Source: a virus. Taken from it: a stretch of 25,986 nucleotides of DNA. Below are positions 5,973-12,621 of this stretch, in pieces; the stretch's first letter is position 1; every line of letters begins with the position of its first letter. A model generated the notes under the pieces. That model ran no database searches and had not been told where the DNA came from. It saw only the letters and a list, made by a program, of their open reading frames with translations. The DNA lies in IMG/VR virus record IMGVR_UViG_3300042383_000748, positions 1 through 25,986 of that record; one strand, 5' to 3'. The position numbers were made by a program, and so were the translations under genes.

Positions 5973-6281
5973 ATGATTTTGCACAATGGCGAAACGATCT
6001 ACCTGTCATTCACCTCGAGCGGCAATCTGGCCGAGGCGCCGAAGGCGTGGGTCACGGAGGCGGTCGTGATCGACGCCGAGCACCGCATCGTCCGCGAGCC
6101 GGAGCATGACCGCGTGAGGGTGCTCTCAGCAGTCGAGGGCATCCACCAGTGCGAGGCCGCGGCGTGGGCGAAGTGCTCGACGGAGCTGGCCGCGTTCGCT
6201 TCTGCAATCCGCTCCGAGGCCGACCGCTGCGCGACCAAGGCGGCGAAACTCTCCATCCACCGCGAGGAGACTGTATTGTGA
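5973..6281 (+). CDS. Hypothetical protein, 102 aa
   Basis: This 102-residue protein has an N-terminal beta-hairpin-like part with an SSGNLAE turn, then a long Ala/Glu/Arg-rich amphipathic helix (ECAAAWAKCSTEL-like region to KLSIHRE). No family is recognised. The ATG at 5973 has an excellent ribosome site, AAGGAGG. The gene overlaps the next by four bases (GTGA), implying coupling. Confidence 0.65.
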   Translation: MILHNGETIYLSFTSSGNLAEAPKAWVTEAVVIDAEHRIVREPEHDRVRVLSAVEGIHQCEAAAWAKCSTELAAFASAIRSEADRCATKAAKLSIHREETVL

Positions 6282-6409
6282 GAATCGACTGGGATCGCCT
6301 CCTGAACGCCCTCCTGCTCGTCAGGCTAGGGCAGGAACTGGGATCGGACACCCCGCTCACGCGGGCCGTCCATGACGTTATAGATGCCCTTCTTGGGGCC
6401 GTTCGATAA
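6278..6409 (+). CDS. Very small hypothetical protein, 43 aa
   Basis: This 43-residue frame starts with the GTG at 6278, which shares GTGA with the upstream stop. The product is a leucine-rich amphipathic helix pair (DRLLNALLLVRLGQEL, then VHDVIDALLGAV). The overlap and the absence of any other gene in the gap to 6442 support coding. Function unknown. Confidence 0.5.
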   Translation: MRIDWDRLLNALLLVRLGQELGSDTPLTRAVHDVIDALLGAVR

Positions 6410-6441
6410 ACTCACCTACCCTGACCGTGGAAACCAATAGC

Positions 6442-6723
6442 ATGAAAATCGACACCGCAGAATGGATCGCTCTCTCAGAGGCTTGCAAGGCCGGCGGGTT
6501 CAGCAAGCCGACAGGCTACCGGCTCGCCAAGCACCTTGGGCTCATCAAGGTTGTGTTCGGCGTGAAGATCATCCGCAAGGCCGACATCAAGACGATGAAG
6601 GAAAACCGCAAGGCAATCGGCAACCCCGATTGGATCAGTTCGCCGGAGGCGGCGGCCGAGGCGGCGCTCCGGGCCGTGGAAAGCCGAGAGCGCCGCAAGC
6701 GGGCCAAAGCGAAGAACGGCTAA
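6442..6723 (+). CDS. Excisionase/MerR-like HTH protein, 93 aa
   Basis: This 93-residue protein reads as a short helix-turn-helix DNA-binding domain in residues 5-50 (WIALSEACKAGGFSKPTGYR then a wing GVKIIRKADI), with a basic tail (SRERRKRAKAKNG). This layout fits small excisionase-type or plasmid-type regulators. The ATG at 6442 is chosen because the leader motif at 6419-6435 ends six bases before it; a GTG at 6427 inside the motif would add five residues. Its stop overlaps the stop of the convergent HNH gene by three bases. Confidence 0.65.
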   Translation: MKIDTAEWIALSEACKAGGFSKPTGYRLAKHLGLIKVVFGVKIIRKADIKTMKENRKAIGNPDWISSPEAAAEAALRAVESRERRKRAKAKNG

Positions 6724-7007
6724 GAGTTTTCAGCCGCGGTCTTCCGCGAGTGGCACTCGGCGTGAGCGAACTGGAGGTTCTCCATCGCGTCGGTGCCACC
6801 GCGGGCCTTCGGCACGATATGGTCAACGTCCCCGCGGCCCGTGACAAGCTTGCCGCATATCTGGCAGATGCCAGCGTCTCGAGCGATCACCGCCAGGCGG
6901 GTGCGGCGCCACGCGGCAGAGCAGTACCCCCGTTCGTGGGAACTCGGGCGGTTTTCATCCCTCCGGCGAAACGCGGCGGGCCTATACGTCGGAATTCTTC
7001 GCGGCAT
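6720..7007 (-). CDS. HNH endonuclease, 95 aa
   Basis: This is a 95-residue HNH-type nuclease. It has C48xxC51 (CQICGK), the catalytic DVDHIVPKARGG with D62-H63, N77, and the final AHAECHSRKT metal site. This is the compact phage/mobile HNH family that nicks or cuts double-stranded DNA; in phages it may serve packaging, homing or recombination. The basic N-terminus (residues 1-40) may bind DNA. The ATG at 7007 is preferred, overlapping the upstream gene by 26 bases; an ATG at 7052 would lie deeper in the neighbour. It is the last gene of the long minus-strand block. Confidence 0.85.
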   Translation of the reverse strand: MPRRIPTYRPAAFRRRDENRPSSHERGYCSAAWRRTRLAVIARDAGICQICGKLVTGRGDVDHIVPKARGGTDAMENLQFAHAECHSRKTAAENS

Positions 7008-7317
7008 TCTGCGCCCACCCGACCATGAGAACCCGATGGGCCTCACGGGCAAACCACCATTCGACCACGATCCGCACCAGGGCGTTGACCAAGACGCTGA
7101 TCAAGAACATGGCAACGACGGAGCCATACTTCTCGCGGACGCGGCGACTCACTTTTGCGCGGAGCACTTCTTCCAGATGCTCCGGCCGGCAGCCGACCGG
7201 CCACTCCTCGACGATGATCTCCGTCAGTCGGTCGCGGAGCCTCCCGTGCACGGCAAGCCGCATCCCGGCCTTGCGAGCCACGAACGACTTCAGGGAGTGA
7301 TATTGCGCGTCGGCCAT
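6982..7317 (-). CDS. Single-pass membrane protein, 111 aa
   Basis: This 111-residue protein has a basic helical soluble N-terminal domain (about 1-70) and one membrane helix near residues 73-95 (VVAMFLISVLVNALVRIVVEWWF). The ATG at 7317 is preceded by GCGGAG at a suitable distance. It overlaps both neighbours, so it is co-translated with the lipoprotein and HNH genes. Position beside a peptidase and lipoprotein suggests an envelope role; a holin or anchor is possible but unproved. Confidence 0.65.
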   Translation of the reverse strand: MADAQYHSLKSFVARKAGMRLAVHGRLRDRLTEIIVEEWPVGCRPEHLEEVLRAKVSRRVREKYGSVVAMFLISVLVNALVRIVVEWWFAREAHRVLMVGWAQNAAKNSDV

Positions 7318-7598
7318 TTGCACACTCCGCTCTGGCATGGCTGGCTCCCAGACACGACACCCTTCCCATCACAAACGGGACACTTGACGGGCGTCACGCG
7401 ACCGTCAGACACAGACCCCTTCCCGTTGCAGTTCGTGCATTTACCCGACGGGTCGGGGGCTGGCTTCGCCGCCTTCTCGAGCACCCCGTAGTAGCCGAAC
7501 GCGGCGACCTGCGGCTGGAGATTCGCCGGCCGCTCCGGGGCGCGAGAGCACCCGACGGCAACGACCGCAGCCAGCGAGAGAACGCGGAGCGTGCGCAT
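7290..7598 (-). CDS. Lipoprotein with DnaJ-type zinc finger, 102 aa
   Basis: The N-terminus MRTLRVLSLAAVVAVGC is a lipoprotein signal with a lipobox ending at C17, so the mature protein should be lipid-anchored outside the cytoplasmic membrane. The mature part carries CTNCNGKG and CPVCDGKG, paired CxxCxGxG units like the zinc centre of DnaJ, plus two further cysteines near the C-terminus. A DnaJ-like zinc finger on a secreted lipoprotein is unusual; it may be redox- or zinc-active in the periplasm. The start overlaps the peptidase stop as TGATG. There is no J domain. Confidence 0.75.
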   Translation of the reverse strand: MRTLRVLSLAAVVAVGCSRAPERPANLQPQVAAFGYYGVLEKAAKPAPDPSGKCTNCNGKGSVSDGRVTPVKCPVCDGKGVVSGSQPCQSGVCKWPTRNITP

Positions 7599-8596
7599 CA
7601 GACGTTCCCCCTCGCGCCGTAGGAGGGGAGCTGCCGCCGCGGCCAGCCGGCCACGCTGGAGAGGGCGATGCACGAGCACTTGTCGATGGTCGAGGCCAGC
7701 GCCCAGAACGCGCCGTGCGGGATGTCGATGTCCGTACCCATCACGCGCCGCGGGCCGGTGTTCCACCGCGACCAGGAGTTTTGCCACCCGACGAGCGGCT
7801 GCCCGTACTTCTGGATCGTCTCGGGCCGATCGTCATAAGAGTGGAAAAGCTGCGCATGGTGCCATACCCCAACCTGCCGGCTCACGCCGTCTTCATTGCG
7901 CTTGTTGTCGAACCCCAGAGCCGAGCAATTGAAAACGGCATAGCCAGCGGCGAGGAAGTCGCGCACCTGCTCGCGACCCTTCACGACCGTGGCGGTGCGG
8001 GCGACATACTTGCTGCTCTCCGCGAGCCAGTTGGCCCCCGGCGTCCTCGAGCCGCCCAAGCGGATCGTCTTGTCGGTGTACCGCGTCAGGTCGAAGCCAA
8101 GGTCGGTGTAGGGCTTTCTGATGAGGAACCCCTTCGTCGTCGCGACTTCAGCGGCCTTCGCGCACACCCAGCCGTCAGAGTCATAACCGCGCCACGCCCA
8201 CAGGCTCTCCGGCGCGACAACTCCCTGCTCAATGCCTTCACGCGGCAACTCCGGGGCGCCTTCAATGCGTCCCGTCACCTCGTCGGGCTTGCCGTCATTG
8301 ACCTCGACGGCAATCGTGGTCAGCAGGCAATTCGCAGTTGCTCGGGCGACACAGTCGCCTGTCAGTTGGGTGGGGCCGGGGAACGCGCCGGGGAACACTT
8401 TCTCGACGACGGGAAAGAGCATCGTCAGCTTGCCGCGGCCCGCGTCCGCAAACTCCCACTCATGGGCAACGGCGCCGCCGTCGGGGTTGCCGCCGTGGCG
8501 GATCACCGAATCAGCGAATTCCTCGTCTGCCCGCAAATCCTGCCGGCAACCCAGGAGTCCCTTTTGATAGGCGTCGAGAGGGTTGAACTCACTCAT
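7598..8596 (-). CDS. Papain-like cysteine peptidase, 332 aa
   Basis: The 332-residue protein shows the papain (C1-type) order of active residues: C82 in TGDCVARATAN, H246/H247 in VGVWHHAQLF, and N273 in GWQNSWSRW, the last matching the classical NSW(G/S)xxW signature. The ~80-residue N-terminal part may be a prodomain or targeting segment; no signal peptide is seen. It probably hydrolyses peptide bonds, either in host proteins, phage virion proteins or peptidoglycan peptides. It begins at the ATG at 8596, overlapping the membrane protein upstream by eight bases, in a module of membrane proteins and a lipoprotein. The peptidase fold is fairly sure; the substrate is not. Confidence 0.75.
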   Translation of the reverse strand: MSEFNPLDAYQKGLLGCRQDLRADEEFADSVIRHGGNPDGGAVAHEWEFADAGRGKLTMLFPVVEKVFPGAFPGPTQLTGDCVARATANCLLTTIAVEVNDGKPDEVTGRIEGAPELPREGIEQGVVAPESLWAWRGYDSDGWVCAKAAEVATTKGFLIRKPYTDLGFDLTRYTDKTIRLGGSRTPGANWLAESSKYVARTATVVKGREQVRDFLAAGYAVFNCSALGFDNKRNEDGVSRQVGVWHHAQLFHSYDDRPETIQKYGQPLVGWQNSWSRWNTGPRRVMGTDIDIPHGAFWALASTIDKCSCIALSSVAGWPRRQLPSYGARGNV

Positions 8597-9074
8597 CGCG
8601 GCCGATTCCAAATGACCAGGAGAGAACCCCGCAGGCTGCGATCAACCGGCGGCGGGAGGCTTGATCCAACTCGCGGACGTCGGCCCCCAGCGCGGCGACG
8701 TAGACTTGGTCAATCGCCTCGGCCAGGCCGGGGTATTTGCCGACCGCAGCCTTGTCGATGGCGAGTCGCAGCGTGCCGGCATGGAACGCGGCGAACTGCT
8801 CATTGGAGTTGATGATCGGCTTCTCGCGGTCGCCGTCCCGCAGGATGACGTAGGCCATCGCGTCATAGAGGGTCGCGAGGTAGGCACGGTCCTTCGGCAG
8901 CATCCGCGGCAGGATAGGACGGAGCGGCTCGGCAAGTGCGAGCAACTCCGGGGAGGGCTTCGGGGTGTCGATGGCCTTCAGCGGGGCCGGGGGCCAGAGC
9001 GTCGTCAACTCAGACCCCTTCCAGGCAAACACGAGCAGCAGCGCCACGGCGATATACCTCAATGGAATCTTCAC
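8589..9074 (-). CDS. Membrane-anchored hypothetical protein, 161 aa
   Basis: This 161-residue protein has an N-terminal hydrophobic helix (IPLRYIAVALLLVFAW, residues 3-18), a Pro-rich linker (WPPAPLKAIDTPKPSPE), and a helical domain. It reads as a signal-anchor protein with an exported or cytoplasmic C-terminal domain. No family is recognised. The GTG at 9074 overlaps the preceding stop as GTGA. Its place between a small membrane protein and the papain-like peptidase suggests a complex at the membrane, by inference. Confidence 0.65.
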   Translation of the reverse strand: MKIPLRYIAVALLLVFAWKGSELTTLWPPAPLKAIDTPKPSPELLALAEPLRPILPRMLPKDRAYLATLYDAMAYVILRDGDREKPIINSNEQFAAFHAGTLRLAIDKAAVGKYPGLAEAIDQVYVAALGADVRELDQASRRRLIAACGVLSWSFGIGRDE

Positions 9075-9334
9075 TGGTCGCTCCCGTCCACAAGGGCCAG
9101 CGTCAGGATGTCGATCGCGTTTTTCTGGTCTTGGTTCAGGCACCCTGTCCGCAGGAGCCGCAGGCGAACGCTCTGGAGGTCATCCATGACGGTGGAGTAG
9201 GAGGGCTTCACGGTGGCCGCGACCGTCGACAGCGTCGGCCGGCGGGCCGCCAGCCATCCGGCCACGACGCGGAGCGTAGGCCACGCCACGATGGCCGTTG
9301 CCACGGCGAGAGCCGCGAGTTGAGGGTAGGTCAT
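9071..9334 (-). CDS. Small single-pass membrane protein, 87 aa
   Basis: This 87-residue protein starts with a hydrophobic helix (LAALAVATAIVAWPTLRVVAGWLAA, about residues 6-30) followed by a basic and then helical soluble tail. Such a layout is seen in small phage membrane proteins including some holin-like or spanin-like ones, but there is no specific match. The start shares ATGA with the upstream stop, and its own stop overlaps the next gene as GTGA. Confidence 0.65.
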   Translation of the reverse strand: MTYPQLAALAVATAIVAWPTLRVVAGWLAARRPTLSTVAATVKPSYSTVMDDLQSVRLRLLRTGCLNQDQKNAIDILTLALVDGSDQ

Positions 9335-9612
9335 GCCTGCACCTTGCCGACGATCCAGGTGAAGAACGCTTGCCCCTCCGGCGTCTTCAGCAGGGCTTCC
9401 AGATGAAAGAGGGCTTCGTCGTCCAGCTCCGTCCCGCTCTTGCCGGCGGCCCATTGAAGCGTCTTCACGACGGCGACGGCCTGGTCGTGCGGCGTCTCGG
9501 CGGTCACGACCGCCTGGAGCCGGCCCAGCAGCGGCGCCCACTCAGCGAGCAGCTTCAGCTTCTCGAGGATGGGCAGGTTCGCACCGTACAGGTCTTCAGG
9601 TCGCTCTTCCAT
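9331..9612 (-). CDS. Helical hypothetical protein, 93 aa
   Basis: This 93-residue, entirely helical soluble protein has a conserved-looking centre (KTLQWAAGKSGTELDDEALFHLEALLKTPEGQAFFTWIV). It has a strong ribosome site, AAGGAGGTGCGAG, before the ATG at 9612, and its start lies inside the previous gene. It is likely a partner of the membrane proteins that follow. No known family is recognised. Confidence 0.65.
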   Translation of the reverse strand: MEERPEDLYGANLPILEKLKLLAEWAPLLGRLQAVVTAETPHDQAVAVVKTLQWAAGKSGTELDDEALFHLEALLKTPEGQAFFTWIVGKVQA

Positions 9613-9802
9613 CTCGCACCTCCTTATGCTTGGCGTCGTACAGAAATCGCAGATACGCTGGCGAGGCCGTCCGGCCCCGGCTTGTCAGTTTTCCCCAGTG
9701 ACTCGGCGGCGGTTCCGGCACCTTGTTCATCAGCGGCGGCGTGTCGTCGCCAATCCGCCGATCAAAATCCCTCTTCTCGATGGGAGTGCGGTCGTCAATC
9801 AC
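9596..9802 (-). CDS. Small basic hypothetical protein, 68 aa
   Basis: This 68-residue basic, Pro-rich and probably poorly ordered protein (VPEPPPSHWGKLTSRGRTASPAYLRFLYDAKHKE) is of unknown function. It starts with a GTG at 9802 that overlaps the preceding gene by eight bases, and it ends inside the next gene. Coding is supported mainly by the continuous overlaps of this operon. Confidence 0.5.
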   Translation of the reverse strand: MIDDRTPIEKRDFDRRIGDDTPPLMNKVPEPPPSHWGKLTSRGRTASPAYLRFLYDAKHKEVRDGRAT

Positions 9803-9986
9803 CGTGTACCGTCCACTGCATCAGGTCGTAGGCGTCGTCGAAACACACACGCACAATCTCGCCGGCCTCAGAGCGTCCGATCTGTCGGTCGAACTTCCAG
9901 AGTTCGTCTTCGAGGATGTCGTCGCCCTTCTTCAAGACGAGGCGAGCCTCCTTAGTGCCGATGATCAGTCGAATCTCGGCCGTCAT
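9795..9986 (-). CDS. Small hypothetical protein, 63 aa
   Basis: This 63-residue protein alternates strand-like stretches (IRLIIGTKEARLVLKKGDDI, then EIVRVCFDDAYDLMQW), consistent with a small beta domain. I choose the ATG at 9986, preceded by AGGACACGACAACG; another ATG at 10010 would add eight residues and overlap the upstream gene by 59 bases rather than 35. The 10010 region carries GAGCCTAC, related to the TAGCCTAC -10 sequence, so an internal promoter is possible. Confidence 0.5.
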   Translation of the reverse strand: MTAEIRLIIGTKEARLVLKKGDDILEDELWKFDRQIGRSEAGEIVRVCFDDAYDLMQWTVHGD

Positions 9987-10317
9987 CGTTGTCGTGTCCT
10001 GTAGGCTCATTCATTCTAACAGCCCTAGCGGCCTCTAGGCGGGCTTCCCGCTCCGTCTGCGACCAGCCAGCGCGGATGCGGGCCGTCTCCAGCCGAATCT
10101 GCTCTGGCGTGGGCAGATAGAACTCCGGCTCCTCGCGGTGGCCCAGCCCCAGCGACGACGCAAACTCGCGGACGGCGTCGGGGGTCATCGCCATCTCCTC
10201 GCAGATTTCGGCGAACGTCGAGTCGCCGGCCCAGAGGCGGTGCAGCTTCCGCTTCTCGTTGGCCCGTCGCTTATTCCGTGCGATCTCGTCTTCGGTGAGT
10301 CGCCTGCGGTTGGTCAT
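9952..10317 (-). CDS. HTH-like basic protein, 121 aa
   Basis: This 121-residue basic protein has a probable helix-turn-helix near residues 30-58 (DSTFAEICEEMAMTPDAVREFASSLG), a pattern close to GcrA/sigma region-4-like units that sense DNA. It then has a segment IRAGWSQTEREARLEAAR. The W-S-x-x-E-R string also occurs in the proteins at 12622 and 15920. It overlaps the glycosyltransferase stop as ATGA. The His/Asp-rich C-terminus overlaps the next gene and is probably disordered. A small transcription regulator is the best guess. Confidence 0.6.
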   Translation of the reverse strand: MTNRRRLTEDEIARNKRRANEKRKLHRLWAGDSTFAEICEEMAMTPDAVREFASSLGLGHREEPEFYLPTPEQIRLETARIRAGWSQTEREARLEAARAVRMNEPTGHDNDDGRDSTDHRH

Positions 10318-11159
10318 TTCAGATAAGCGAAGTACCTAGAGCCTGGATTGATGAAGATCTGGTAGCCGGCCTCGTGCATCCGGCGGTGCAGCGGAACGTG
10401 CTCGCAGTCGCCGCCTGAATACTCGACGCCGGGGGCGAGGATCGCCTCGGCCATGTAGACGGCGAGTCCGCCGAACGCCGAATTCATCGGCACCGGCGGG
10501 GCGCCGACCGGGAACAGGAGCATGGAAAACCAGCCGAAGCCGATCTCCTCGCGCCGGTCGCGCCACCAATTGAGCCTGGCAGCCCACGAATCGTATTGGG
10601 CGATCCGCGGCGGCGACCCTTCTTCAGTGCAGTCGGCGTAGAGCGAGAAGCTCGCCATGCCCGCTGGGCGCTGCGTGGCTTTGGCGGCGAGCCACGCGAT
10701 CGAATTGAAGATGCCATCCGGCGAGAACCCGCCGTGGGGGTCGAGGTCGAGCACGATCACCCAGGTCACGCCGGGGGCGTTGGCCCGCACCCACTCGAGG
10801 CACTTGTTCCGGCAGCCCGCCAGACGCACCGTCCGCTCCGGCTCGAAGCCGCGGGCGTCGGGGCCGCCGAGGGTATCGTGCTCCACCGTTAGCCACGGGT
10901 TGTCGGCCGCGAACGCATCTAGGTAGCCGTCCGTGCCGTCCGTCGAGTCGTTTTCATAGACGTACATCCGGCAGGAGCGAAACTGCGGCACCGCCTCCGC
11001 GACGAGCCGCAGCGTGTTTTGTAGGTAAGGCATCGCGTTTCTCGCGATCCCGACGATCACGGCGTCTCCCTGCCGCGCCGCCTCCTTACCGACCGCAGTC
11101 ATGCGGGCGTAGGAATCCTCAAACTCGGCGTCCACCGGCCAGAATTCTTCAAGTTGCAC
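10314..11159 (-). CDS. GT-A-type glycosyltransferase, 281 aa
   Basis: The 281-residue protein has a nucleotide-sugar-binding start (VIVGIARNAMPYL, YVYENDSTDGTDGYLDAFA at ~67-84) and a DxD-like metal motif, D138-L-D140, in WVIVLDLDPHGGFSPDGIF. This resembles family-2-like or CAP59/mannosyltransferase-type glycosyltransferases that transfer a sugar from an activated donor. The C-terminus (GGDCEHVPLHRRMHEAGYQIFINP) looks like the acceptor side. No membrane segment is seen, so it is probably cytoplasmic. It starts with a GTG overlapping the upstream glycosyltransferase by 11 bases. The target (DNA base, protein, surface glycan) is unknown. Confidence 0.8.
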   Translation of the reverse strand: MQLEEFWPVDAEFEDSYARMTAVGKEAARQGDAVIVGIARNAMPYLQNTLRLVAEAVPQFRSCRMYVYENDSTDGTDGYLDAFAADNPWLTVEHDTLGGPDARGFEPERTVRLAGCRNKCLEWVRANAPGVTWVIVLDLDPHGGFSPDGIFNSIAWLAAKATQRPAGMASFSLYADCTEEGSPPRIAQYDSWAARLNWWRDRREEIGFGWFSMLLFPVGAPPVPMNSAFGGLAVYMAEAILAPGVEYSGGDCEHVPLHRRMHEAGYQIFINPGSRYFAYLK

Positions 11160-11787
11160 AGAGCCTCCGTATCTCCGCGAGGCGGTCGGGGTACTGCGTC
11201 ACATGACGAAACGCCGGAGCATCGCCGCGGCGACGGTCGGAGGGGTGGTCGTTCCACTTCCCCGGCAGGAACTGCGTCCGGTCGTGCAGCTCCGTCGCGG
11301 CCTCAAGCGTGGCGTGCGGCCAGCCGTCGGTCAGCGTGATGGCATACCCCATCATCGACATCACCGCGGCCTGCTCCCACCAGGGGTGATCCAGAAACCC
11401 GTCGAGCATCCGGTCCCAAGCAAACTTGAGCCACGGGGCCATCTCCCGCGTGACGATCCAGACGCCGCAGTTCGGGACGAGGCCGCACTCCGTCTCATGC
11501 TCGACGAGAGCCTGCCAGGCGTCGGCCTCAAGGCTGTCGAAGATGTTTTCAGTCGGGTCGGCGATCACGACGTCGGCGTCAAGCCAGAGCACCCGCTCGT
11601 GGTCAACGAGGGCCATGCCGATGGCCGGAACCTTCATCCACGACGGCGGTGCAGCCTTTCCGCCCAGGTTCGCGCAGCCAAACCCGAGGCCGTGCCGCTG
11701 GGCATACGCCTGCATGACGGGCAGCGTGTGCGCCGCCATCTGGGCGTGCTCGACACCGCTCCAGCCTGTCAGCACAAGGTCGCTCAT
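11149..11787 (-). CDS. Glycosyltransferase, GT8/GT34-like, 212 aa
   Basis: This 212-residue protein shows HERVLWLDADVVIADPTENIF around residues 63-83, with the D70-A-D72 metal/nucleotide-sugar motif of retaining GT-A enzymes, and NCGVWIVTREMAPWL, typical of the galactosyl/mannosyltransferase GMA12 type. It should transfer a hexose from an NDP-sugar. ATGA overlaps with the methyltransferase stop and the 3' overlap with a second glycosyltransferase show that the three act as a set. No signal or membrane segment is present. Confidence 0.8.
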   Translation of the reverse strand: MSDLVLTGWSGVEHAQMAAHTLPVMQAYAQRHGLGFGCANLGGKAAPPSWMKVPAIGMALVDHERVLWLDADVVIADPTENIFDSLEADAWQALVEHETECGLVPNCGVWIVTREMAPWLKFAWDRMLDGFLDHPWWEQAAVMSMMGYAITLTDGWPHATLEAATELHDRTQFLPGKWNDHPSDRRRGDAPAFRHVTQYPDRLAEIRRLCAT

Positions 11788-12308
11788 TCCTTCCACCCGA
11801 TAAAGAGATGCCGCCCCTTGGCGTCGCTCGTCGCCTCCCAGTCGGTGAAGCGGTTGATGAGATCGTCCTGGTACTCGCTCCCTAGTCGCTCCCAATCGTG
11901 GATCGCGAGAATCTTGGCGATCTCGGCGCAGGCCATGTATTCGTCGGCCGCCGCGTCGCCGTGGACGGCGTCGTGAAAAATCAGATCAAACGTGTCGCCG
12001 GCCCGCCGGCACTGCGCGAGGTAGGCCGCGGCGTCGTTCTTTACCGGGTAGATGTTTTTGAGTCCAAGGCTTTTCCAGTATTCGACCCGCTGTTCCTGCG
12101 GCACGGTGTCGCAGAGATCGACGCTCACGACGCGGGCCAGTGGGTTGGCGAGGGCGAGCGCAGCCGTGGAGAAACCCTGGTGGCTGCCGAGTTCAAGGAT
12201 CGACGAGCACTTCGAGGCGACGAAGGCAAGTTTCTGGATATGCCCGCGCCAGGTGGTCATCGGATGCGAATCGTCGATTGCCAGACAGAATTGATTGATA
12301 CCGCTCAT
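11784..12308 (-). CDS. Class I SAM-dependent methyltransferase, 174 aa
   Basis: This 174-residue Rossmann-type methyltransferase has motif I ILELGSHQGFSTAALA (around residues 37-52), the acidic end of strand 2 in VVSVDLCD, and FDLIFHDAVHGDAAADEY, which resembles the metal-dependent O-methyltransferase/CmcI-like family. It probably methylates a small molecule or a sugar rather than DNA, since it lacks DPPY-type motifs and lies directly before two glycosyltransferases. The ATG at 12308 shares ATGA with the nuclease stop. Confidence 0.8.
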   Translation of the reverse strand: MSGINQFCLAIDDSHPMTTWRGHIQKLAFVASKCSSILELGSHQGFSTAALALANPLARVVSVDLCDTVPQEQRVEYWKSLGLKNIYPVKNDAAAYLAQCRRAGDTFDLIFHDAVHGDAAADEYMACAEIAKILAIHDWERLGSEYQDDLINRFTDWEATSDAKGRHLFIGWKE

Positions 12309-12595
12309 CCGAGTCCCTCCAGAAATGCCTTCGCATCGCCGGCCGACCGCACGACGGCCACGGGGCATCCCTGCCCGATCAACTCACGCATCCGATGCTC
12401 TTGAATCCGCGTCGGCTCCTCGCCGGGTCGCTTCGCCTCGAGCCAGACCGCACGGCCCCCCTTGATGCACAAAACATCGGGCAGGCCGGCAACGGAAAAT
12501 TGGCTGCCGTGGTTCTTCATCACCCAGTAGCCCATCGACCGGGCCACGGCCATGACGTTGTTCACGATCGTCTTTTCGAGCGGCGGTTTCTTCAC
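12305..12595 (-). CDS. VRR-NUC domain nuclease, 96 aa
   Basis: This is a stand-alone VRR-NUC domain, the nuclease fold known from FAN1 and many phages. The signatures are NHGSQFSVAGLPDVLCI with D40, and the E53-A-K55 of VWLEAKRPGEEPT, followed by Q-E-H helices and CPVAVVRSAGDAKAFL. It likely cuts branched DNA such as Holliday junctions during replication or recombination. The start is uncertain: I use the GTG at 12595, which gives a normal compact domain; there is no in-frame ATG nearby and only non-standard codons upstream. It follows the HTH gene after a 26-base gap. Confidence 0.85.
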   Translation of the reverse strand: MKKPPLEKTIVNNVMAVARSMGYWVMKNHGSQFSVAGLPDVLCIKGGRAVWLEAKRPGEEPTRIQEHRMRELIGQGCPVAVVRSAGDAKAFLEGLG

Positions 12596-12621
12596 ACATG
12601 GATTGTGTTGATTTGTAGCAA

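Noticed and set aside
2606-6435. CRISPR array made by the recurring leader motif
   Set aside because: The repeats are short, degenerate, irregularly spaced, and the spaces between are genes rather than ~30-base spacers.
7715-8812. Long plus-strand frame opposite the papain-like peptidase
   Set aside because: It mirrors real minus-strand genes with catalytic motifs, has low-complexity Arg/Pro composition typical of GC-rich shadows, and breaks the gene order.
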